Below, one piece after another: positions 35,207 through 47,300 of a DNA stretch of 64,000 nt. The DNA lies in the NCBI RefSeq assembly GCF_001482385.1, contig NZ_CP013611.1, forward strand, positions 2,418,001 to 2,482,000, in the 5' to 3' direction. Numbering within the stretch: position 1 is the first letter of the stretch; the number at the start of each line of letters is the position of its first letter. This DNA is from Pseudoalteromonas rubra (GTDB taxonomy: Bacteria; Pseudomonadota; Gammaproteobacteria; Enterobacterales; Alteromonadaceae). The translations under genes and the position numbers were made by a program. The notes beneath the pieces were generated by a model. The model saw nothing but the letters and a program-made list of their open reading frames with translations, was not told where the DNA came from and ran no database searches.

Positions 35207-36445
35207 CTATGTTAATGCTGCCAATTGCTGTGCCTGACGCTGTCCTATCTGTGCGGCATCAAGACAAAAAGCCTGTATCGCTAACTGATAAATATGTGCC
35301 AGATCGGCAATATCCTGTACATCCGCAGACTCATTAATCTGATGTATGTTGTCGTTTTTCAGCCCAAATTCAATCACCTGTGTATGATTGGAGGCAATAA
35401 ATCGGCCATCAGAGGTACCGCCATCAGTGGTCAACATCGGTACCTGACCTACCACTGTATCAATCGCACCGCAGATCAACGCAACAAACTCATCCGCCTG
35501 ATTAAAATAAGGCGCGCACGGACGCTGCCAGTCAATATCATAATTAAGATCCAGATCCAGCAAGATGTCATCAATCAATCGCTTGAGCTCCGCTTCATTA
35601 AAACGGCTGCTATAACGAATATTGAAACACACATCACAAGCGCCGGGAACGACATTGTCCACAAATTCGCCACTATTAAGTTGAGTTACCTGAAATGTCG
35701 TGCCCGGCATTTGCGCTGTTCCTTCATCCCATTTTAGGGCTAATAAGCGCTGCAACAAACGCGATGTATGATGAGTGGCATTGTCACAGTTATGCGGGTA
35801 AGCGACGTGGCCCTGACGTCCATAAACTCGAATGTGAGCTGACAGAGAACCACGCCGACCAATTTTTAGTACATCACCCAGCGTCTTGCGGCTCGAAGGC
35901 TCTCCAACCAGGCAGTAGTTTGGAAGGTGATCAACCCCTTGCTGTTTCAGGTGACTCATAAGAACTGCCGTACCGTGTTCAGCTTCACCTTCTTCATCAC
36001 AGGTAATAAGGAACATAAGACTACCCCGGTTGCATTGTTCGATCAGGGATTCAACGGCCGCAATAAAACAAGCTATCGCGCCTTTCATGTCGGCAACCCC
36101 GCGCCCATACAGACGACCATCCTGAATTTCAGCAGCAAATGGTGGACATTGCCAGAGTTCAACAGGCCCTGTCGGTACGACATCCAAATGACCTGCAAAT
36201 GCCAATGTTTCACCGGGCCCAAACACTCTTTTCGCAACCAAGTTCCGAACTCCCTGACGGGTCACTTCATGGCAGTCAAACCCGAGCGACTGAAGCTTAC
36301 GGATCAAGAAACACATACTGCCAGCATCGTCAGGGGTAATCGATTTATAACGCACCAGCTTTTGCGTCAATGCAATGGCATTTTCACTTAATGACTGACA
36401 CTTCTCCAAGGCAAAGTCGGCAACTAACATATTGGTTTCACTCAC
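35207..36445 (-). CDS. M20 metallopeptidase, DapE/ArgE-like
   Basis: A 412-residue zinc amidohydrolase of the M20 family. Metal and catalytic motifs are FAGHLDVVPTG, YGRGVADMKGAIACF, TCDEEGEAEHG and LVGEPSS, which resemble succinyl-diaminopimelate desuccinylase (DapE) and acetylornithine deacetylase (ArgE). Its place between the DHB operon and the ornithine hydroxylase suggests a dedicated role, such as releasing ornithine or lysine from an N-acyl form or trimming an acylated siderophore precursor. It may also be a plain lysine- or arginine-pathway enzyme. The start is GTG; an ATG at 36430 is possible. Confidence 0.85.
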   Translation of the reverse strand: MSETNMLVADFALEKCQSLSENAIALTQKLVRYKSITPDDAGSMCFLIRKLQSLGFDCHEVTRQGVRNLVAKRVFGPGETLAFAGHLDVVPTGPVELWQCPPFAAEIQDGRLYGRGVADMKGAIACFIAAVESLIEQCNRGSLMFLITCDEEGEAEHGTAVLMSHLKQQGVDHLPNYCLVGEPSSRKTLGDVLKIGRRGSLSAHIRVYGRQGHVAYPHNCDNATHHTSRLLQRLLALKWDEGTAQMPGTTFQVTQLNSGEFVDNVVPGACDVCFNIRYSSRFNEAELKRLIDDILLDLDLNYDIDWQRPCAPYFNQADEFVALICGAIDTVVGQVPMLTTDGGTSDGRFIASNHTQVIEFGLKNDNIHQINESADVQDIADLAHIYQLAIQAFCLDAAQIGQRQAQQLAALT

Positions 36446-36644
36446 TCATTTCGGCTCAACGAACATACAGGTCTACGGCATTAATAAACGTGACCGCTTT
36501 GAACTAGCTAGACGAGATATTTGGAAAAAAATTCACACTTTATAAGAATTTATTGCGCTCGCTCATGGTAATTCTTTTTCCCTTACTTTTTGCATTAATT
36601 GCACGCGCCGCAACCTAAAGAAACCAGCATACCTATCGTCTTTA

Positions 36645-36659
36645 TGACAATCAATATTA
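36645..36659. promoter_or_regulatory. Possible Fur box before the ornithine hydroxylase
   Basis: TGACAATCAATATTA matches 11 of the 14 informative positions of the 7-1-7 Fur consensus TGATAATNATTATCA. It is 47 bases before the hydroxylase start. The match is modest and lies in AT-rich DNA. Confidence 0.3.
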
Positions 36660-36705
36660 TTTCACGCCCCCGTGCGTGCGATTTAAGGTAATCAAAGGCA
36701 AAAAA

Positions 36706-37938
36706 ATGAAACTATATGACGTGATTGGGATCGGGTTTGGCCCGGCCAACCTGGCACTGGCCATCGCCCTGAAAGAGCAAAACAAACTGAGTGATCGAGT
36801 ATGCTTCATTGAAAAGCAACCCGACTTTTTGTGGCATGGCGGAATGTTATTGGACAATACCGATATGCAGATCTCGTTTCTGAAAGATCTGGTTTCCTTG
36901 CGCAACCCGACCAGTCACTTTAGCTTCATTAATTACTTACATAATCAAAAACGCCTTGACAGTTTCATTAACTTAAAGACTTTCTACCCTTCTCGTCATG
37001 AATTCAATGACTACCTACGCTGGTCTGCCAGTCATTTCCGTGACCACTGTCACTTTGGTGAGCAAGTGAATGACGTAGAACCAATTATTGTTGAAGGTAA
37101 AGTTGATCACCTCAAGGTCACCAGTCGAGATGCAGAAGGTAATCAAAGTGTTCGCCTGACCAAAAACTTGGTAGTAAGTGTCGGTGGCTCGGCAAAAGTA
37201 CCCGCTCCATTTGACGTACTAACAGACAGTGACAATGTATGGCACTCATCACAATATTTACACAACAAGCATAAAGTTAAAGCCGGCGATCGAGTTGCGG
37301 TTATTGGCGCAGGACAAAGTGGCGCTGAGATTTTTGCCGATCTTGACAACATGACAGAACAACCACAAGTTGACCTGATCATGCGTTCAGGTGCAATGAA
37401 GCCAGCTGATTCTAGTCCATTTGTTAATGAGATCTTTGATCCTGCTTTCACCGATATCGTATTCGACAAATCACCGGAACAAAAAGATCGCTACTTTAAT
37501 GAATTCAGAAGCACCAACTATTCAGTAGTCGATGAGCCATTAATCGACAGTATTTACGCCAGTCTTTACGACCAGAAGCTAAAAGGTGGAGATCGCCTGG
37601 CTATTCGTCATCGCACCTCCGTGAATAGTGCGACGCTTGATAGTGAAGGTAAAATCAACCTTGAGCTGGAAGATGTGCAAAACCGCGGTGTGCAAAAGTA
37701 CGACCACCTAATTCTGGCTACGGGTTACCAATACCCAAGCCGCTCGCCGCTCCTGGAGCAATTGGCGGAATGGTTAAAACCACAAATTAGTCGTTACTAT
37801 CAGATTGAGACAACTGATAACTTCATGCCTAAAGTATTTACCCAAGGGGTCAACGAACAAACCCATGGTATCAGTGACTCTCTGCTGTCTATACTGGCTG
37901 TTCGCTCCGCTGAAATTGTCGACGCACTCGACCTGTAA
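36706..37938 (+). CDS. pvdA: L-ornithine N5-monooxygenase (PvdA-like)
   Basis: A 410-residue flavin N-hydroxylase starting at the ATG at 36706, behind an AAAGG site; the frame opens ten codons earlier. It follows Pseudomonas PvdA closely: DVIGIGFGPANLALAIAL (FAD), QISFLKDLVSLRNPTS, FYPSRHEFNDYLRW, VIGAGQSGAE (NADPH), PADSSPFVNEIFDP and LATGYQYPS. It hydroxylates the side-chain nitrogen of ornithine; related IucD enzymes use lysine, but the PvdA-like blocks favour ornithine. With the formyltransferase at 62.4-63.3 kb it makes N5-formyl-N5-hydroxyornithine, a hydroxamate iron ligand. Confidence 0.93.
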   Translation: MKLYDVIGIGFGPANLALAIALKEQNKLSDRVCFIEKQPDFLWHGGMLLDNTDMQISFLKDLVSLRNPTSHFSFINYLHNQKRLDSFINLKTFYPSRHEFNDYLRWSASHFRDHCHFGEQVNDVEPIIVEGKVDHLKVTSRDAEGNQSVRLTKNLVVSVGGSAKVPAPFDVLTDSDNVWHSSQYLHNKHKVKAGDRVAVIGAGQSGAEIFADLDNMTEQPQVDLIMRSGAMKPADSSPFVNEIFDPAFTDIVFDKSPEQKDRYFNEFRSTNYSVVDEPLIDSIYASLYDQKLKGGDRLAIRHRTSVNSATLDSEGKINLELEDVQNRGVQKYDHLILATGYQYPSRSPLLEQLAEWLKPQISRYYQIETTDNFMPKVFTQGVNEQTHGISDSLLSILAVRSAEIVDALDL

Positions 37939-37948
37939 TCTGTATAAG

Positions 37949-37985
37949 GTGGGTTTAGCCGGCGCTCACTATCGGCTAAACCCAC
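37949..37985 (+). terminator. Long hairpin after the ornithine hydroxylase gene
   Basis: GTGGGTTTAGCCG and CGGCTAAACCCAC form a perfect 13-bp stem around an 11-base loop, 10 bases after the stop codon. No T-tract follows, so it may stabilise the mRNA end as much as stop transcription. Confidence 0.5.
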
Positions 37986-38320
37986 ACGATCCACCTGACG
38001 CTATGTACTTTCGTTAATCCCGGTCCAAACCTGATGACGTTCGCAGCTAGTCCTGCTGCCTGAGATTCAAATAGGTTGATGTAAATCCAAATTACGGGAT
38101 GCACTACCAGATGTTCACCTATTAGCGCGTTCACATCGTTCGACTCTATTCAGCAAGCCAAGCTTACGGTCTGTGTAAGCAGTATACATGGCCTGTTTCT
38201 GCCCCTCTCTTCTGATATGTCCGTATTTCGGAACGTCAGACTTTCTATGTCAACGCTTGAACGACGGTTGTTTTTAACACCTGCTCAGCGAACTGCGGGC
38301 AATTACGGAATATAAGACAT

Positions 38321-38350
38321 AAAAAAAGCTGCGCACAGGCGCAGCTTTTC
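38321..38350. terminator. Bidirectional rho-independent terminator
   Basis: AAAAGCTGCGC-ACAG-GCGCAGCTTTT is a perfect hairpin with A residues on one side and T residues on the other. On the minus strand it ends the 19.4-kb NRPS gene 20 bases after its stop. Confidence 0.85.
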
Positions 38351-38370
38351 GGTTCTCCTAAGTGAGATTG

Positions 38371-41300
38371 TTAGTCAGCACTCAATAGACTCTCATAGAC
38401 AGATGCAAGTACTTCCTCTGCGGCTATGATTTGACGATGGTCATAATCCAGATGCGTAACGGCAAACTCTGCATCCAGCTCACAGAGATAAGCCTCCATT
38501 GCTTCTAAGTCTGCCTGATTTGACCACCAGGCATGTGCCACACTCGACGCTTCCTGCGTATACTGCTGAGGCGTTCTGGCCAAACGCTGTAATTCATAAC
38601 CCGCAGCCAGTAGCGCTGCAAGTTCAGCCTCAGGAAGCTGATTTAACGTTTGCTCAAAGAGCGCGCCAAATGTGTGCTGATGAGCAATCAACCACTGTGC
38701 CAGCGTAGCCGGGTCCAGAACTGTTTCATCCAACCCCTGCTCCAGCTCTGAAACCATACGATGATGCAGCTCACTCTGTTGATCCAGGCTATAACCCCCA
38801 ATCCAAGACAATACCCAGGCGCGCCAATCTAATCGGGTTTGAGCTGTTTCAGCATGCGGGTTCCAACTGTCCACCAGATACAAGTGGCTCACTGTTCTAC
38901 CAATTGCTGCTAGTGCATTCGCAACCAATGCTGCCAATGCGCCACCAAGCGACCAACCCAGCAGTTTAATGGTGCCCTCGGGCTGAGCCTCATCCAGTGT
39001 CTTAGCGTAATGCTGAGCCAAATCAGTCAAAGCACTGAACTGCGCAAGCTGTCTGGCTGCCGCAACACCAATACAATTAACTTTACCCGCCAACTTTTCA
39101 GCCAGAGGGCGGTAGGCTACGGTCAAACCACTGCCTTCGTGCAGACAGAACAGGTTATCCGCACCGGGAACGACATCATTCAGCGGGTGCAGGATCAACT
39201 CTGCCTGCTGGGTCATTTCAGCGACTAAACTTGCCAGATCAGGCGCTTGCCATAACTGCCTTACAGCCAGTGGCAATACATTGCTTTGCTGCCACATGCT
39301 GATCACTTTCAAGCCGTTGATCGAATCGCCTCCCAGTGCAAAGAAGTTATCCAGACGACCAACCTGCTCAACACCCAGCACCTCCTGCCAGATTGCAGCC
39401 ATCGCCTGCTCAACTTCACCTTCCGGGGCCACAAAGCTTGCATCACTTTGTAACTCCGCTTTTGGCAGAGCTTTGCGATCAATCTTACCATTGCTGTTAA
39501 CGGGCAGGTCTGTTAAAGCCATAATCACCGCAGGTACCATATAATCAGGCAGGTTAGCAGCTAAGGTGGTTTTGAGATCAGCCTCGTTCGGCAATGTATC
39601 ATTGTGACCACTTACATAAGCCACCAGACGCTTACCAGCAGGCGTATCATCAGCAACCACGACAGCCTGACGCACAGCATTTTGTTTACGCAACAAAGTT
39701 TCGATTTCCCCTAACTCGATTCGGAAACCACGAATTTTCACCTGGTGGTCAGTACGACCCAGATATTCCATCAGCCCCAGGTCGTTCCAGCGCACCAAAT
39801 CACCGGTGCGATAGAGGCGGCTGCCGTCATCGGCAAACGGATTGGCCACAAAACGCTCTGCAGTCAGATCGGGTCGATTCAGATAGCCACGTGCCAGGCC
39901 AATTTCCTCAGCCATGTACAGCTCACCAATCTGTCCCGGTAACACCCTATTCAGCTGATTATCCAATACCCAGGCCTGACGTTGTCCCAGCACTTCACCA
40001 ATGGGAGCATACACCGCATCAAAGGAGCTGCCCGGCATTGCTTTCCAGGTCAAGGGGGTAACAACCGTTTCGGTCGGGCCATATCCATTGATGAAGAAAT
40101 CCGGCTTCAGCACGCGCTGTGCTAACTCGAACGAAGCCTGTGGCATCGCATCTCCACCAAAACAGTAAACCCTGACCGGTGGCGGGTTACCCACCTGTTC
40201 AACATAGGCTGATAGCTCACGCAGGAACACCGGTGGGAATACCACAGTCGTCACACGCTGCTGATGCAGATTCCGATAGGTTTCCTGCAAATCCCATTGG
40301 TGCTCCGGGCGGATCACGACAGTACCACCGTGTGTCACCGCCGACAGCCAGCGTTCATGCGCACCGTCGAAACAGAAAGACATAAAGATCAATTCACGAT
40401 CTGCAGCGGTCAATTCGTAGCGTCGTCCAATGCCACGACAATGTGCCGCGATAGAGCCTCGGCTAACCAACACCCCTTTCGGGTTACCCGTTGAACCGGA
40501 AGTATAAATCACATACGCGCCCTGAGCCGGGTACACTTGCGGTTGCTGCCATTGCTGTGTCAATGGAATAGCGGCCATGTGATGCAAAGCGGCATCCCCG
40601 GCAATCTCATTCAAGCTATTATCGCTAACCAATATGTGCTGCATCTGGCTGTCTTTAATCATGTAAGCCAAACGTTCTTCAGGGTAACTCAGATCCATCG
40701 GCACATAGACCGCGCCTGCTTTCAGGACCGCAAGGAAGGCCAGTGGTAAGTCAATACCACGATTAAGCGCCACACCCACCCTCTGCTCAGGTTCAACACC
40801 CTGTTCCCGCAGGTAATAAGCAAGCTGATTGGACTTTTCAAACAGTTCTTTATACGTATAGCTGTTACCTTCACAGGTCAATACTTCTGCATTAGGTGTC
40901 TGCTCAGCCAATTGATTTAGCGTAGAGACCACATCCTGATATTGCGTCGCACCTAACACCGGCGGCTGACCGTTTGGTAAATAAATCGGTTCAACAACGC
41001 CACGATGCAGCGGCGTAATTGTTTCCCCAAAACCTTGTTTTTGCAGTGCTTGTTGAATATCCTGTGGCATTATATCCAGGTCTGACAGGCTCAATGCAGG
41101 CTGCGCAACAAAGGCGTTCAAAATTTGCTGCAATCCTGCCATCAAAGTGGCTATCCGCTGCTCACTAAACAACTCCCTTGCGTAGTCCAGCCTCAATGTT
41201 AACTCACCTGTATAGTTTTCACTGGTGTTGAGTACAAGATCGAACTGCGCCTTGGTATTAGGTAGTTCACTGGGTGCAATTGTCAGCTCAGGTAATTTCA

Positions 41301-44300
41301 CTAGCTCGTTGTCATCCTGGCGCTGATGGCTCATCACTACCTGGAACAACGGTTGCTGCCCGACAGTGCGCTCCAACGACAAGCTATCTACAAGCTTTTC
41401 AAACGGCAAGTCCTGGTTGGCCTGTGCCTCCTGCAAACGGGTTGCAACTTGTGCTACAACCTGTTGTAAGGTCAGCTCACCACTCAGTTTCGACTGCAAC
41501 ACCTGTGTATTGGCAAAGAAGCCCACAATATCCTGACTATGACTGTGTTGACGATTAGATATAGGCATACCAACCCGGATCAGGGATTGTCCGCTATAAT
41601 GGTGCAACAGTACGTGCCATGCCGCCATTAAAACGCCGAATAAGGTGCTGTTTTGGTCTTGCGCAAACTGTTCCAATGCCTGCTTCAAAGTATCCTCAAC
41701 CACCACCTGCTGTGCCGCACCATTATTTTCGTACAAATCACTGGTGCGATCTGTTGGCAGACTCAAGTGTGGGTGTTCATCTCCTAACAGCGTTTGCCAG
41801 TAAGCAAGCTGCCGTTGCTCTTCACCACCAGCCAGCCAGTCGCGCTGCCACAAAGCATAATCACGGTACTCTGGCTGAGTATCATCGATATGCAAAATAT
41901 CACCCGTTAATGCCCCCTGGTAGGCTGCAACAAAATCGCGCACAATCAGCTTCATTGACCAACCATCCGAGACGATATGATGCATGACCACAACCAGCTC
42001 ATGCTGGGACTCATGATGTGCAATCACACCGACTCTTAGCAACGGCTCGCAAGTCAGGTCAAACGGTGTATTCACCAGTTGCGCTTTAAATGCCAGCTGC
42101 TCTTGTGCATTGTTAGCAGTGCTGTGAACAATCTCACATTCACAGCGGTCATCCACATACTGACTGACCTTACCATCGGCATGCTCTACAAATCGGGTTC
42201 GCAACACGCTGTGCTTGCGCAATACAAAATCAAAGGCCTGTTGCAGCGCCTCCCAATTCAAAACACCATTGAGGTTCAGACCACCCGCAATGTGATAAGC
42301 ATCGCTCTGTGGCGCCAGTTTCCACAAAAACCATTGACGAGCCTGAGCATAGGACAAACCTTGATAAGCGTGCTCAGGTGCACTGCGAACAAGTTCAGGT
42401 ATTCTGCTCTGCATTGACCCTATGCGCTGTGCCAAATTATGTAACTCGGGTGCAGCAAAAATATCTGCCAGAGACAATGCCATACCTCGCGACTGAGTCT
42501 GAGAGATCAGCTTCATACTACTGATAGAGTCACCACCCAGTACGAAGAAGTTATCCAGTCGACCAACCCGCTCAACACCCAATAGCGCTTGCCAGATTGC
42601 CGCCATGGTTTGCTCAACCTCGCCTTGCGGTGCTTCATAGCTGACCAGGCTTTGCTGCGCTACCTTGGGCAGGGCTTTGCGATCAATCTTACCATTACTG
42701 TTCACCGGTAGTTCTGCCAGCACTATGATCACCGCCGGCACCATATAGTCCGGTAAAGCAGCCGCTAGCTCAGCCTGCAGGTTAGCACTTTCCAGTGTCT
42801 CACCATCATGACCACTGACATAGGCAACTAAGCGTTTACCCGCCTGACCATCGTCGGCCACCACAACCGCTTCACGTACCCCTTCAATGGCATATAAAGC
42901 GGCTTCGATCTCCCCAAGTTCAATGCGGAAACCACGGATCTTCACCTGATGATCAGTTCGACCCAGATACTCCAGTTGGCCTTCACTATTCCAGCACACC
43001 AAGTCACCACTACGATACATGCGGCTGCCATCCGACATGAAGGGGTCCGCAACAAAACGCTCAGCGCTCAGATCCGCGCGATTTACATAGCCACGCGCTA
43101 ATCCAACACCCGCAATATACAATTCACCGGCCACCCCTGGTGGGCATAAGTTCAATGCTCTATCGAGCACGTAAAGCCGGATCCCCGCAATAGGCGCTCC
43201 AATTGGTATTGATAACGTGGGGTCACCATGACAGGTAAAGTGACTGACATCTACAGCCGCTTCAGTCGGGCCATAGAGGTTGTACAATTTAACCTGTGGT
43301 AGTTTACTCAATGCCTGCGCCTGCACTTCACTCGGCAGCGCTTCACCACTACATAGAATGCGACGAATACTGGTCGCCGTGTGCACCATGTCATGACTGA
43401 TAAAGGCTTGTAACATAGACGGCACAAAGTGCAGTGTGGTCACGCCAAAGCTGTTAATGGTCTCCAGCAGCTGAGAGCTGTCTTTATGTGAACCAGGTTG
43501 CGCTATGACTAACTCAGCACCATACATCAGTGGCCAGAAGAACTCCCATACTGACACATCAAAGCCAAATGGCGTTTTTTGTAGTACTTTATCATCACAA
43601 CCTATTGGATAAGCTGATTGCTGCCAGGCAATACGGTTGTAGATGGCGCGGTGCTGGTTACCAACCCCTTTCGGTTTACCTGTTGAACCAGAGGTGTAAA
43701 TCACATAAGCCAGCTGAGTTGGCGCAATTTCGTGCTGCGGCAGATGCTGCGGATAGTCATCCAACGGCACACTGCTATAAAGCACACGCTCTGCCAGCTG
43801 TGCGAGGTTTTCAAGTCGATTGAGCGAATCATCACCGATAAACAAAGATAAGCCGCTAGTCTCAGCGATATATGCAATACGATCTAGCGGTAATGATGGC
43901 TCAAGCGGCACATATGCAGCGCCCGCTTTGACTACAGCCAGAATACTGATCACCATTTCCAGACTACGTTCAAAGACCAGCGCCACTTTGTCTTCTGCAC
44001 CGATACCCCGAGCATTTAAGTAGTGTGCCAACTGGTTGGAGGCGCTCTCGAGCTCACCATACGTCATGCTCTGCTGGCCGAATCGCAGTGCCACGGCATC
44101 ACTTGTACGCGCGCTTTGCTCGCTGATCAGGGTCGTGATCGGACATTGATACTCATGGGCAGCTTCTCCAGTCCCCATCTCTATCAAGTTGCTAAGCTGT
44201 TGCTCATCCTGCAATGGCAGCAAGGACGCGAGCAGAACTTGGTTATTGTCCGTCATTGCCATTATCAGCTCTTTAAACTGAGTTGCTAACGCGCGAACAT

Positions 44301-47300
44301 CTGCTTCAGCCAAAACACTGCCCTGATAATTAAAGCGCAGGCGCAGCGTCTCTTCCTGAATAAATAACACAGTCAGAGGGAAATTTGTTTCATCACGATC
44401 TTCTAGGATCTCGAAGTGCGTCTGACGCTCCTCTTCCTGCATCAGTGCCTGATCGATAGGATAGTTTTCAAAGACCAGCAAGGTGTCAAACAAACCATCT
44501 CGACTGAGTTCAAGCGATTGCGCTGCTATTTTTTGGATTTCATACAGAGGCGTAAACTCATGCTCGCGTACCGCCAAAGCTGCACTTTGTTGTGCTTGCA
44601 ACCACTCTGTCAGAGTTTGCGCCGGATCAACACTCGCCACCATAGGAACCGTATTGATAAACATCCCCTGAATGGCCTCATGACCAGGCAAATCATTAGG
44701 ACGACCAGCTGTCGTCGCACCAAAGCACACGGTGTCTCTGTCGAGGTAACGACTTAACAGGAGTGCCCATGCGCCTTGCACCAGTGTATTTTGGGTGATC
44801 CTGTGCTGCTGACAAAAAGCCGTCAACTGCGCATAGTCATGTTCACTCAACAGTACATCGAGACCACCGAATTGTCCTTCCTGTGGTTGCGTGAAGGCAC
44901 CGCTCAAGTAGCTTGGCTCCTCAAGATCAGTCAGTTGCTGCTGCCAGAATGCCAGGTTCTGCGCTTCATCCTGCTCAGCCAGGTAAGCGATGTAATCACC
45001 GTACTGACCGCGAACCGGCGCCAGTGGCTGTCCTTCGTATGCCGTGAGCACTTCACCCATCATCGCCGAGCGACTCCAGCCATCGGTCAGAATATGGTGC
45101 ATGGTCCAAATCAATACATGTTGTTGTTCGGCTAACGTGATCAGAATAACACGGTTTAATCCTGGCTCTGTTGTCAGGTCAAAACCACGGCGGGACTCGC
45201 TTTGCGCCAGCTCTCGCAAGTGCGTTTGCTGTTCATCTGCTGTCAGTGATTGCCAGTCGAGCTCTTGCCAGTCCAGCACAGCATCGCGATTGACGTATTG
45301 CAGTGACAGACCATCTTGAGTGATGAACCCGGTACGAAGCGCATCATGACGCTGAACAACCTGCATCCAGGCGTCTTTAAATCGTGCGCTGTCCAGACGG
45401 GTAATCATAAAGCAGCTTTGGCTGATATACGCTTCACTTTGCTCAAACAAGCTGTGGAATAACATGCCTTCTTGCATTGGTGATAACGGATAAATCGTGC
45501 TGACCTGTTCAAGCGGCAGCGACAAAGCATCAATTTGTGTCTGAGACAACCCGGTTAATGGCAAGTCTGAAGGCGTAAAGCCAGGCTGAGCGTGCTCACA
45601 GTGCACAATTAATTCACTTAATGCCTGCTCCAGATGCCCAGTCAGTGTCGCCACATTCTCTGATGTCAGCCTTTCTTTGCCATAACGGATACTCAATTGT
45701 AGCTGGCCCGCAATAACCTGACCTGTAATGGTCAACTCACTGTCCATGGCGAACTGCGGATCCAATGCACTGCCAGTGCTTTCATTTGCCGGGCGCCAGT
45801 TTGATGTATCCTGAGTACTGTTATCCAGCTGACCCAAGTAATTAAATTCAATAGCCGCTACGTCCTGTTCAGACAATGCAGCGCGTTGTATATCGTTGCC
45901 ATAATAACGAAACGCACCGTAGCCAATACCTTTATTAGGAATATCGCGCAGTTGCTCTTTATTGAACTTGATAGTCTGCTCAAGCTGTTCGTGACGCGTT
46001 AGTACTACAGGGAAGAGACTGGTGAACCACCCAACAGTGCGACTCAGGTCAACGGTATCCGTCCACGCCTCCCGGCCGTGGCCTTCGAGATTAATCTTAT
46101 GACTCGCCTGTCCGGTCCAACGGTATAATGCATCACTCAGTGCACTGAGCAATAAATCATTAACCTGAGTGCGGTAAGCCCGGCCTGCACGTGTCAGCAG
46201 CGACTCGGTTTGGGCAGCGCTCAGGGTAACCTGAGCAACCTCTGAGTCACTGTAGTAGCGACTGCCAGTATCATTCAGCCCAGGTAGAGTACTATTTACC
46301 TCAGCGGTACTCTGCCAATAGTCATATTCACTTTCATGCTGCGAAGGATACTGTTGGATCTGTTGTGCCCAGAACTGATAGCTGTGGCTCTTGATCCCCA
46401 GTTCAGCATCAGGCTGTTGCCACAGGCGAGTCAGATCTTCCAGTAAAATACGCCATGACACACCGTCTACCGCCAGATGATGCACAACCAATAGCAAACG
46501 GGCACTGCCATCTTCCACCGTCATGTGTACAGCACGTAACAGTGGACCGTTCGTCAGATCCAGGCTTTGCTGCGCTTCTTCCGCCAACGCCGTAATCTGA
46601 GTTGAACACGTATTTCGGTACCAGATACTTTGCGCGACCATATTGCTGTCAAATGTCGCATACGCTTGCTGCCAGTTTCCCTTCTCATCCTGATGATAGC
46701 GTAATCTCAGTGCATCGTGACGCGCCAGCAGAGCAGAGATAAGCTGAGTCAGAGACTCACTCGCCAGAGGCTCAACCATATGCAACATCACAGCCTGGTT
46801 CCAGTGCATGCGATTAGCCATATCACGCTCAAAGAACGCTTGTTGAATTGGCAGCAAGCTGACTGTACCCGAAACGTCTTGTTGTGGTATCGCATCCTCG
46901 CTCAACGGAGCCATCAACAGCGCCAAATTAGCAACCGTTTGTTGTTCAAAAATCTGCTTGGCACTTAGGACATAGCCCGCTTGGCGCAATTTTGCGATGA
47001 TCTGCAGACTCAGAATCGAGTCACCACCGAGTGCAAAGAAGTTGTCCTCCCGACCCACTTGATCCAATCTCAGTAACTGCTGCCAAATGCTCGCCAGCAG
47101 TATTTCCTGTGTCCCTTGCGGGGCCTGGTAGACTTTTTCAGCCTCTGCTTCTGGTGCAGGAAGTGCTTTTCGGTCTACTTTGCCATTGTGTGTCAATGGC
47201 ATTTCACTGAGTATGATGATCAAGCTGGGGACCATATAGTCAGGCAGTTGTGCTGCCAATGAGTCCCTCAATTGCTGGCTGTCCAGCTCTGTTTGCACGG

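Larger units (their letters stand above)
37939..38370. other. Intergenic region between convergent genes
   Basis: About 430 bases between the hydroxylase and the NRPS, which converge. It contains the two hairpins listed separately. The remaining 330 bases hold no ORF, tRNA or known riboswitch that I can recognise. Confidence 0.6.

Noticed and set aside
37990..38320. Possible structured RNA or riboswitch between the hydroxylase and NRPS genes
   Set aside because: Both flanking genes converge here, so no gene would be controlled by a leader, and no known motif could be matched.
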